A stretch of 64,000 nt of DNA from Patiria pectinifera. Taxonomy: Eukaryota > Echinodermata > Asteroidea > Valvatida > Asterinidae. Below the pieces are notes generated by a model that was given only the letters and a program-made list of their open reading frames with translations, had not been told where the DNA came from and did not search any database. Location of the stretch: contig CM057136.1 of NCBI GenBank assembly GCA_029964075.1, forward strand, positions 14,186,381 to 14,250,380, given 5' to 3'. Shown in pieces: positions 11,876 to 22,700 of this stretch (position 1 is the stretch's first letter; every line of letters begins with the position of its first letter). Both the position numbers and the translations under genes were made by a program.

Positions 11876-12199
11876 CAGGGGCAGATAGTTTGTTTGGGTT
11901 TAATTTAGTACATGTAATTAACCAGTTCGGTATTTGCGTATGAAAATATCAAGAAATTGTACAGTTTTTACGTTGGAATAAAAATCTGCCAAATATGCCC
12001 CAAATCATCTCTGAAATGTATTAAGTACAAAACTTCAAAAGCTATGGACTTAAAACATGAGTTATTGTGTTGCCTTAAACTTGTAGGCAGATTGTTAATA
12101 CATGTATTGCCCCTTTACAAAGACTTGTGTGCATTACTGCATTAATATGCGGTAAATCCCAAAACGAAATTTGTTTATTCCTGATTCGAATAAGTCGTA

Positions 12200-12425
12200 G
12201 TGAATGTGCACGATGCCTGTGTGGGCAAGACATTCATGTTAATGTATGATTCATGCCAGCACATGAATGTGGCTCCTTGCGAGCCAATCTCTCGGACTGT
12301 GCCACGACACTTGATCAGATTAGACCCACCGCCTCATCGCTGTGTCTGAGACGTTGGGCATACATTCGCATTCATGAATCACGATAAACATTAATCACGC
12401 GTCCTTGCACATTCATGTGCAGACG
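12200..12425. repeat. Imperfect foldback rich in ATTCATG
   Basis: Segments GTGAATGTGCACGATG and TGATTCATG on the left have imperfect reverse complements on the right (TTGCACATTCATGTG and CATGAATCACG). The centre is unique. Possibly an old transposon remnant. Confidence 0.3.
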
Positions 12426-12801
12426 CTGTTTGAGAACATTGTATGGAATAGGAATTGGAGCGGGGCTTAAAAAATTGAGAAAGCTGAAATGTCTTTAATT
12501 TTACGCTTACATGTAATTTGGTTGTTTGTTTAATATTTCATGCGTGTGATAAAGTGTTGAATCTGCATGTTCATGTATGCATGTTAGTTCCAAATTGTAT
12601 CAAAAACACAATACATTACCGGTACATGTAACACAGCAAATTTGCCCTTAAGTGTAAAATTACCATAATATTACAAGATCTATGCTGAATGCTTGTGAAT
12701 GATATAAACATGTAGGGTAACAAAATGACAGCAATTCTTATTTAGGTATTTACAATAATTTTAACAATAAAATAATGTCAAAAAGAATTTTGTCATGTTA
12801 A

Positions 12802-13327
12802 AGGGAATATACAACATTTGCAAACATCGAAAAATAAAACTACCAAGTTTTTACGAAATACCTTACTAGGATGTTGGTAAATGACAGTCTCAAGCATCTT
12901 GTAAAATAATGGCACCTGGTGTGAAGTCATTTTCAAGAAAATGGTATATTTGTAAACATTTCCAACGGTGATCGGCCGACCAGCGTTGGAAAAACCTAAC
13001 TATTTTTCAACTACTGCTCCAAATTTACCATTTTTTTTCAGTCCAAATTTTGTTTGCTATTGGTTACATGTTCATGAACGGGTGCAGGCCAGCTAGACTG
13101 GTTCCCTTGCCTTACAATTTTCCATCATCTACAAATTGATCTATTTTGTCTTTTGTGGAGTCAGGGAACCAGACTACTCGAACATTTTTGTTTTTCTTGG
13201 CGTTTCCAACCTTTTCGAACACAAAACTTCAAAAATGTCAGTGTAACAATATTTGATCTATTATTACTAACCTCTCAAATAGTTCATTTCTGAAAATTAC
13301 AGCAAAATCCAATGATGTACATTCCCT
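12802..13327 (+). mobile_element. MITE family A, copy 1 (TTAA-flanked, 526 bp)
   Basis: Inverted ends AGGGAATATACAACATTTGC and its partner ending ATGATGTACATTCCCT are flanked on both sides by TTAA (12798-12801, 13328-13331). The centre holds a nested inverted repeat (AGACTGGTTCCCTTG and CAGGGAACCAGACT). There is no coding capacity, so it is non-autonomous. TTAA flanks suggest piggyBac-type mobilisation, although a TA duplication cannot be excluded because the flank is palindromic. Relatives lie at 23632 and 61915. Confidence 0.75.
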
Positions 13328-14402
13328 TTAAAATGCATTTTTTCTTTTAAATTAGCCGAAGCATGCAGTGCCGCTGAGCTGCACAGCATGTTCACTGCTC
13401 TACATGTGCATTTATGTGCAAGAGATGTGATTGAAACGCACTTGTGTTTAATGTTTATAATAAACATGCATGTTTGTAGATATGAATTACCGATATATTT
13501 ATGAGCCAATTTACAAGTGTATAGAGGAAAAAAATTGGGGCTAGTCATGTTTCATGTGCGGGTCAGGCATGTGTTATCCATGAATTATTTATTGCCACAT
13601 GTAGCCTACACTGCATCTGACAGTGATGAAATTGCTCCCTGGTGGATGCCTGCGTTGCATACAATATTATGTAAAAAAAGGTCGAGAAGGATTCAGAATT
13701 CAGCTTGATGAAAAGCATTTTCAATGAATGATTAAAACATATATTTATATGCATGATACATGTATACAAGTGTACATGTACAGTGTACATGCTCACGTGT
13801 ACAACAACATGTACAAAATGTACACGTTCGTCTGTGTGTCTTGTGCACATGTCCGTTATCTTTTTTATTTATTTCACCTGTGGTAAAATTTCGGATCTAC
13901 ATGTAGCAACAGGGGAATCATGGCCACTTTTGACTAGGCGTTTTTTAAAAATCTCATTTTATTACACAAAAAGTGTACATGCATAAACTTCAACAACCCA
14001 GATGCCCCATTTTTCAATTCATTTCAAAGTAAATTTGCATCCCAAATTTTCAAATTTCTGAGTCAAAAATACTAGTGGAGCGGGTTGTTTTAATACAAAA
14101 TTACAGGTTTACTGAACGTTCTGATCTCGCTTACAGATTTGTGTGTAGCGTAACTGTGTGTTCATTTTGAATACTCAATCTGTTTCAGTTGGGTGTGTAT
14201 TGTGGCGAGTTTCTATGACGTCTCCCCAGAGCATCATTTTCCCTTCAACTTCAGTCAATCTGTGTATAGAATGTTTCCTCTCCCCCCCCCCCAAAAAAAA
14301 TATTATGGACTTGTTCTCTTACAAGATAAAACAAATGCTGTGTACAAGTTTCAACAACAAACTACATGTACATTTTGTAAAATACATACAAATGTACATG
14401 TA
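13328..14402. other. Intergenic or first-intron sequence
   Basis: Only TACATGTA/GTACATGT-rich low-complexity sequence (notably 13755-13840) is seen. No gene. Confidence 0.4.
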
Positions 14403-14526
14403 CAGGCATGCAAGTTTTCGTCAGATCCACTGATTTCCTCGGTTTTTGCTTCTCGTGAATGCCATTACAAATTGAAGAACACTTGGGAATTTCCTTGTTT
14501 TTTTTATATTCCCAGTTGCATGCCTG
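14403..14526. mobile_element. MITE family B, copy 1 (CAGGCATGCAA termini)
   Basis: Perfect 11-base inverted ends, CAGGCATGCAA and TTGCATGCCTG, enclose 124 bp, with CATGTA repeated directly on either side. A second copy lies at 18195-18339. Termini beginning CAG with short target duplications are reminiscent of hAT-type MITEs. Confidence 0.65.
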
Positions 14527-16394
14527 CATGTAGTTTGAGACATACATAATGTACATGTTCTACTTCTGGGCTCAGCCATTTAAATTGCACAACCATGAAT
14601 TGCCAACCATGCCAACACACAAATGATTCATACACTTGTTCTGTATAGCAAGGTGCACAAAGTTGGAACAAACGGCGCATTCCAAATTATGCGCTGTGTA
14701 ATGTCGGGCCGGTTGTCTCATGTTTAATCATAGATAAGACAGTCTCATTCACATTGATCAAATTTCCATGGATACATCAATACTGCATACATGTGGAGCA
14801 AAAAAAAAAGACAAAGACAAAAAAAATGGCCATAAACGTGTATCAGAGCAGGCCTTTTTGCCGGCATGTGTGTACATGTAAATTGTGTAATTGTCAGAAT
14901 TTGTGTCATCAGCACAGTCAGCTATGGGCTGCCGAAGTCCTGTTCGTCATTTTATTCATGACGTGACTCATGTTGTTTTAGATTTACTCAGGCTACATGT
15001 ACTTGGGCATACTGAAGTATGGCATTCCAGCTACATGTACATGTGTATATCACCTGTTCTTGTACATGTGCATGTGTGGTGTATTTTTATCTGTAAACAT
15101 TATATACATGTACATGTCCATTTCCTCAACTTGTTTTTATGAGTCGATCCACCGTAGGACCTTGTGTAATACATGCTTTCAGAACATAATGTGGGATGGT
15201 AAAAACCTGTTGAAATTCAACCTCGGCAGATACAGTGTTTACTTTTATGAAAAACAGTGTGAAAACTTTGCCCGATTTCTACATTTTCTGATTTTGATTT
15301 ACATTTCAATTCAAATGTATGTGAATACAGCACTGTATTTGAGTTTCTGATTTGTTCTGCCAGTTATTCCAGTGTCGAATGTTCACCAAATCTGGAGGTA
15401 AATGTGGTACTTGCTTGACCTTGGTGATTGTTAGACTTTTATTTATTTTTTTACATTGAGATTTTATCTTTTTCCTCCGATAAATGCTGGACGGACATTT
15501 CAATCTTATTCTTTTTACTCCAGGCTCCAAGTAAATTTCTTCCTCTATATCATACAAAGGCGGCTACATGGGACTTGAATTTTTCCGAACATGAGAACTG
15601 ATTTTGTTTCGGCGAGCTTAAGGCCTTTACATGCCAAACATTTTTGTCGACCCTTCCCTATAAATAACATGCATGTCTCATGATCCTAGCCAATTCACGG
15701 CGGTGTTTTTTTTTTCATGAGGAGGAAATTTCCCTGGTAAACATCAGTGCCCGGTATATGATACAGTACATGTGAACCAGCTCCGTATCGGAACCTGTTT
15801 TCCCAGCTGTGTTTGTGTTGTCAGGAACAGTGGCATACATGTCCAGGCAAAAACATGTACACGTATGTGAACATCTATATGTTCTGTTAAAAAAAAATTC
15901 AGGTAAAAAAAATTAAAAATTGGAACCACCAGGATTGAACACGCTACTCAGAAATTATCCCTTAATTATTGATTGCATTTTTTATTATCGTTGCATGTGA
16001 TTGGACAGAATCTAAACAATGAAACTCGGAGTGAATTTTTAAGCAGGTCTAGACAAGTCTGAAATTGTCTGAAACAGTGCAATTCAGTTGGTTTCAGCAA
16101 AAATTGATTCTTTTTAATTGCTTTGGCAAAAATCAGAAAGGGAAACTAGCGATATTTGATATATAATCTGACCGAGCACAATTTTTTATTTAGACAAATA
16201 TGGTAAGTGGTTGGTGTAGTGTCAGTTGAAAAATGTCCACTGAAAATACTTAAATTCTACTGGTAAGTTCCTTTTTTTCCCCATTAACCCTAACTCCATA
16301 GGGGGTGTGCAAAATCGTATTGAATTTGGAGGATTCAGGACTGTTAGGGCTATACTCATCTCTCTGTCTTTCGTTTTGAAATCTCGTTTCTTAG
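14527..16394. other. Upstream region or first intron of WDFY3
   Basis: No coding exon is recognised. ACATGTA palindromes are frequent, e.g. 15033-15120. It ends at a pyrimidine-rich tract and a TTCTTAG acceptor at 16388-16394. Confidence 0.4.
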
Positions 16395-16523
16395 CCGCAG
16401 AGTCACCATGGATCCCGATTCCCTGTCTTGATGTCCCTTAAAAATCTCATGTAGAGGCAGGTCTCTGCCACCCCTACGAGCCAACTGACCGACTGACCAG
16501 TCCGGTCCCCCCGGCCCGTCAAG
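16395..16523 (+). promoter_or_regulatory. WDFY3 5' leader with two abutting upstream ORFs
   Basis: A TTCTTAG acceptor-like site precedes 16395, suggesting that the leader is spliced. Between it and the main ATG lie two seven-codon ORFs: 16408-16431 (MDPDSLS) and 16431-16454 (MSLKNLM). The stop of the first and start of the second share bases (TGATG), an arrangement that can allow termination-reinitiation. The main start follows 69 bases later. Confidence 0.4.
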
Positions 16524-16706
16524 ATGAACACCATGCGACGGCTCATGAGGCACTCGGTGCTCCGCTCCCCGTCGTCCACACAGGACAACTCCCTGGGCCT
16601 GATGCACCTGCGGAAGCTGTACGTGGAGCTGTGCTGCACGGCGCAACCTCTAACCCAGAAGGAGCAGGAGGATAAGCTGTACATGATGCTGCCGCTGTTC
16701 TGTAAG
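16524..16706 (+). CDS. WDFY3: WDFY3 exon 1
   Basis: Start ATG in context AAGATGA; MNTMRRLMRHS then LMHLRKLYVELC and LTQKEQEDKLYMMLPLFCK, as at the human N-terminus. Donor AAG|GTAAGA, phase 0. Confidence 0.93.
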
Positions 16707-19700
16707 GTAAGAGGTCTTGAGGTTTTTTGGGGGGACCAGTCAGTGTGTCCTTGGGGTCAAACGATAATCCTTTTCACACTACTGTCTCACCTACCCATGT
16801 TAAAATCACCATGGGTTCATGGTAAGTGGAACCGTGTCTAATTGCACATGGGTTGTCGAGGCATACAGTTTATACTTGCACCAGTTTAGCCCTATAACCG
16901 CCCTGAATCCTTCAAAATCCTCTTTGCCAAAGTGGAGGAATCTGGAGGATTGAGGTTACATGGCAAAAGTGCGTTGCTGATTTTGTAGAATGCACTTTGT
17001 CAAGGTCTTGGGCCGGACCTTGTGTTGTTTTTGCTCAGCCATGCATAAATGTAGGCCAGGATTATGCTTGAAATCCTCAGTACTGCTCCAGGATGTCACT
17101 GGCCAAGCCTCAACATATTGACAGTCACTAGCGCTGGATTTTGCAGGATTCAGGCAGTGGTCGCCCTTCCACAGACCATATTCAAGAAATAGTGGAGAAA
17201 TTTGCAGGATTGAGGCTATCGGCATATATTTCATGAGGCCAATTGGAGGATTTTGCAGGATTGAGGCTACATCCCAGCAAAAAGGCCTAGGGAGTTAGTT
17301 AAACGTAGTCTGATGATCAGACATTCACGTGTGCAGAGCCACACTACAACGTCTGATATATCCAAGCATGCAAATTTTATGCAACTCGCGCCCCAGCCAA
17401 TCGCGTTTAGAATTGTGACATAGTTTAGTTCAGAAATTTGGCAAAAAGCTGTTGATTGCTCAATAGCAGCCATGTTGTTCTCGTACAACATCGGGTCACC
17501 GAACACACGATAGAAGGCGCCCGCTGAATGGTCAGAATCTGGAAAGTCAAGATGCAGTGTTTTGCATAATCTGCACGCATATAGACGCTTGCCGTCTATT
17601 CCATGGTCTTGTTTGAACACGGGTCAGCAGTAGATTTTAGATCGTCTATAGCGGGGTAGAGCCCCTCAAACGTGGTTCTAACCAAGACTGAATTTTGCCC
17701 ATGTAGAACACGCGTACGTCTTTCTTAAATTTTGGGTTTCCCAAAAGTCGTACCCTTTTTGTCCAACGTAGAGGTTACATACATACATACATGTACATGT
17801 ATGCATGTACGTAACCGATACAGTTATTGATACTTATGATAGTAATTTTAGCTGAAATGAAACCAAACCATGGCATTTGAGCTTTTGTATTTACGTGTAC
17901 TGTTCCAAATATAGATCATAATTCATAAGCTGCAGTCGTTAATTTGTAAATGAATTCCAGTCAATACGAGCATTGGAGGCCAGTTTGGATCTGGAATGCC
18001 ATAGTTAATTATTTATCGCATGTGTGTGCATGGTACGCATCTGTATTATGACCTTTCAAAACCGACAAGCCGAGTCATGGCCCTCACACAGTATTCAGTT
18101 TTGTAAATAATAAAACAGGCACAAATGTAAATAACGTAAATATGGCATGCAGTGGGGGATCTACCAGGAAGGGGGGTGGGTGGTTGCTTAGTTGCAGGCA
18201 TGCAACTTTTCCTCGGATCAGCTGATTTCCTCTTTTTTTACTTCCCATGTGTGCCATTGAAAATAGAAAAACACTGTACAAAGTCTGGGAAAAATTTGAA
18301 TTTCCTTTTTTTTGGTGTGATTTCCCAGTTGCATGCCTGTTAGTTGGTCTAGGCAGTCTAACCTCCCTTGGGCCCAGCCAAAAATAGGAAAATCCTGCAG
18401 ATAAATGTAGCACATTCCCTTCTAATCCCCCCCCCCCTCCAACAGCTTCATGTACTCCTCTCCTTCCTTGAGCCAAACTTGGATCCACCCTTGATTTGTA
18501 TAATGTTTGTTATTTAATTTCTGAAAAGTGTGTATTTCTTGCAGTGATACAATGTACGGTACGTACAGCTGATTGCAAAGGATTTCCAACATCCAATTTA
18601 GAATTTTAGACAAAGAACACTCCCCTCTTGGAATGCAAATGGGCAGTTCCATAAAATCCAAGTTAGCTTGCGTAATTACGCGTCTGTTAATGATAATTTG
18701 GTCTATAGTTGTTTTCTACTCATTAGATGCCACATATTAGTGATGTATCACATTCACTTTTCCAACAGCTGCACATTAAAGTGTCTGACATGCATGTCTG
18801 ATTTTACAGAACTGCCCAGATTCTGCCAGTAACTTCGCCATGTCCAGTTGTGTAAAAGATGTACGGCCACTTAATTTCCACTGTGGCTGAAAACAAAATT
18901 TGTTTCGAATGAAAGTCAGTTTCTCTTGAACAAAAAGAGAAAGAAAAACACTGGAAATTAAGTAAACTTTCTTTCTGTAAACACATTACACAAGCCTAAT
19001 GTACACTTTTGGGCGAATGTTTGTTTATTGAGATTCTACCTGCGGGGGTATTTTTATTTGTGACTCAATGATGCCGTTCTCAGATGTTCTTAAGGAGGTT
19101 ATGGTCACTAGAGGCCAGTGGGGGAGGAGAGTAAACTCAATCAAACCCGGCAGCATTTTTCCAACCCTGATTGATCCGGCTTTTAGGCCATTTCCCAACA
19201 GACACCTCCGAGCAATCTTGGTCTTGAAATCCCCCACCCCTCAGCCCCGGTCAGACTACTTCCCTTCGCAGTTGTGTTTGGGACCATCTTAGCCCAATTT
19301 GTCATCTCCTTAATAGAAGCAGACAGCTTTTTCCAACGAGCTGTGAAGAAACGCTAGCGTTCGTTTTAGGTTTCCTAGATAAGATCTGTCACTCTGTGCT
19401 CATCCTTTCTGCAAAAAAAAAAAATAGGCTGGAGATGTAAACTCATTGAAGTCTTTGCACATTGACAGTGATCTGTCATTGCATGAAAACCTGATTTCTT
19501 ACTATTTATTTCTGATTATTTATATTAATACAGGTTTTTGAAAACAGCCCGGGCCACGAGATCATCGACAAATTTGGCGATGTTCTGCAGTTCTCCAATC
19601 ACGTGGCTCGACTCTTTGTGACAGAGATTCGACGCAGGGCATCCGACCAATCAACAGGTGAGTTTATTGTCAAGAAAAACATTAAGTCAAAGCAAGCAAA

Positions 19701-22700
19701 ATATTCGACCATGAAATTTCCCAACTCTTCAAAAAGGAGGCAGTTACAGTACTCCTTTGCTCTGTGCCTTGCTGCATTTTGACAACGTCCCTTGGACATC
19801 TAGATTTTCAAATAGATGTGCGTTAAGAAAAAAAATCACCTTGCCTAACGAAGAGCCTCAAAGTTCATTCCTGCAAAATGTTCCGAATTCCCGCAGACCA
19901 ACCTCGGCAAATAAAAAAAAAAAATCAGGCTCAAATTTGCCTCGTTTCCCGAAGTGCTCTTATAAAAAGCTTTATTTCCCAGAACGGCCAAATTGTCCCT
20001 CGCTCGGCAGACAGTGGAAGCAGTTGCACAAATAGCTAGGCATATTTACTCTCATCATTGTGGCCAAGTACTCGACGTTTGTGTCCATCCAGGGTTTGCG
20101 GCCAGGAAAAACAGGCCACGAGGCGCAGTCGGGACACATTTTCTTGTGATTCCACATTCCTATAAAGTATCTGGCATTTCTGTTCCTGTCGGTGAATTGT
20201 TCAAAGGGTCCCTTCTATTCTCCATAATTTATGTCCCGTTTGCACAGTTGGGGGACAGGTATTGATTTTCGCCTTGTTCATCAGTGAGCACATCGGATGG
20301 ATACAGTACCTCAGTTTTGTTGAAGAAACAGCAAGATTTTTTTTCCCCCCGTCATCACGATGCATGATGTGATCCTTGCTCTTTCCCTCAGAATCAGATT
20401 GGCTTAAGTCTGCATCTATGTAGGCCTGCATGCGTATGGTCATGTTTCTGTTGAATTATAGTTTCATTTTTTTTACGGCTTTGATTAAAAGAACAAATCA
20501 AACAGATTGTCTTAAATCTTCATCTACATGTATGTAGGCCTGCAATTGACGATACTGTTTTTTATTGAATAAAATTTGTTTCTTTTTTTGTTACAATTTA
20601 ATTAATCAAGCAGATTTATTTCTGTGCCAGTCGGCAAATGTATTTTAAAAGATGCCAACAATGACATTTCAATTACCGAACATTAACTCACATTTTCCGA
20701 CCAACGGTGTTGACATCATTTTTACTACTTACATCCATCTTCGTGTTCGCCCCTATTCAAACAATTCGAGCGCGGAATGTCTGTGAGGAATTTTTGCTCA
20801 ACACTTTTTCAGTGCCTGCTCTTGCGCCTTCAGAAACGAATCTTTTTCAATATCACAAAGTGATTTTCAATTCAATAACATAAATACTGTGACCATTAAA
20901 ATTATTGCGCTAGTAATGGAATAATCGTCGCAGACCTACATCTGTGAAATGTATTTTCTTGTGTGTAAAAAAAAGGAACTTGATTTTTTTATTTCTAAAA
21001 ATAAATCTAGGTTTCCAGTGTTTGTTTATAAATTCTTGTCCCCCTTTTTTTGGCCCGATTGCCATTTGGGGAAATTGCTGAGAAGGAAAATGTATTGACC
21101 TGTTTTCTCTAGCGTAATGAATGTGGGAGAACCTTGGCCTCTAGACAACTCAAGCAAGCACGTTAAAGTGTTCGTCTTTCTCAATTCCTTTCAAAGTGAA
21201 TGATTTAAATCTTGTGTTTCTCTTTTGTTTTAATGTTTGAAATTTTCTTTTTTTGCGGGGGGGTTCTTGGCAAGAACAAGAATTAGATTAAAAAAATGTT
21301 ACAGCACCCTAAGATACTATCTTTCAGGTAATTGAAGAATTTTATTTCAGTTTATGTAGCTATAATTATTTTTTTAAATAAACAAAAACAAGAACACAAA
21401 ACATCAAGAAGAGAAGTAAAGTTTTTGGCAGTCAGTCGGTCCTGAAAATTTGGCATCATGCAATTACAGGTTGTAACATACTTTGCATACCTGTGTTTGA
21501 ACTCATTGTATACATTGTAGCACAATGTGTACACAAAGGCATAGTGATGTTGAGCATTAACATATAATTTCCAGAAATGCAATGCCATTAACACTTTGCC
21601 GCAAGGCTTGTCGACCAACATCTGATCTTGTTGCTAATGTACAAAAATATTTTTACTGAAAACGTCCCTTGTGCTAGCATTGAATGGATAACCACATGTA
21701 TTGTAGTGCATTGTGGTATCTTGTACAGCAGACACGTACGTAATTCTGCTTAAACATGCTTTTTAAATGTTTTGTATAAAAAAAGGCCAGCATTCATTCT
21801 ACACATACAATGTACTTATATGTCATGTAGAGATACTTATTTAATGGTAATTAAATGATGTAATTAAATAGACTGCATTTTTTGGACTTGTTAATGTTTC
21901 CTTTAAAAATAGAAAATTAAAAGTAATAAGGTAATCAGTCATAGACACGTACTGTACATGTGCAAGCAGTACTGCTGTGAATTAGCAGTGCGTCTACGAT
22001 TCATCTTTGCTCGCAGTTTTCTTGCCACTGCTTTGAAACATGTTGTCAGCACGCACCGTCCATCAAACACCACTTTACAATTCAGCAGGATGCGTCATTC
22101 TAGATCTTAACAGATTCCCCCCATGGGGGCGGGTGCATGAGCCTGTTCCCCTCTGGTGATCTGTCTCTCGCTAGGGGGTGCATTGACGGACATGTGACTA
22201 GGGAACGTACATCATGGGTATTTATAGCCGCAGGGTTATTATTCAATTGCCCCCTTGTGGAGGCCTGGGGGGGGGGGGGAGGGACTCACTGGTGAGGCTT
22301 TAAGTTGATGAAACCATGAAAGAGACGTGGGGGGGGGAATATAAATGCATGACAACTGTCTCTTGACCTCAAGATTTTGACCAATCAACTGGCTTGTATC
22401 AGTTCCTCTGTAATGCTGATGATTTAATGAAAAAAATGTAACGATGTAGTGTAGGGTTACTTCTTTTCCTGTAGGCACTGGAGACCAGATCGAAATGTAT
22501 CAGGCTTGTCTTAAAAATACCCCAAATAATCAATATCTTTGCTCGTAGGGCCTTAGTCAAAGATATTGACTAAGAAACTGCAAACATAGGGCGCGATAGC
22601 TCAGTTGGTAGAGCGCCGGAACAGCAATCCGGAGGTCGCAGGTTCAAACCCTGTTCCGGTCCCTTTCTTTGTTCGTCAGTCCTCATTTTATTAATTCAAA

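Larger units (their letters stand above)
7930..12797. other. Gene-poor intergenic or first-intron sequence
   Basis: No coding exon is recognised. Visible features are a poly-G run near 9509, scattered TACATGTA palindromes, and an imperfect minisatellite at 11636-11875. If the leader exon ending at 7417 is real, this is the first WDFY3 intron. Confidence 0.4.

Noticed and set aside
19757-20265. Open frames in WDFY3 intron 2
   Set aside because: Low-complexity composition, no splice-site support, no family resemblance.
22589-22663. Functional tRNA-Ala-like gene
   Set aside because: The anticodon loop lacks U33, the acceptor arms do not pair, and near copies elsewhere are clearly SINE heads.
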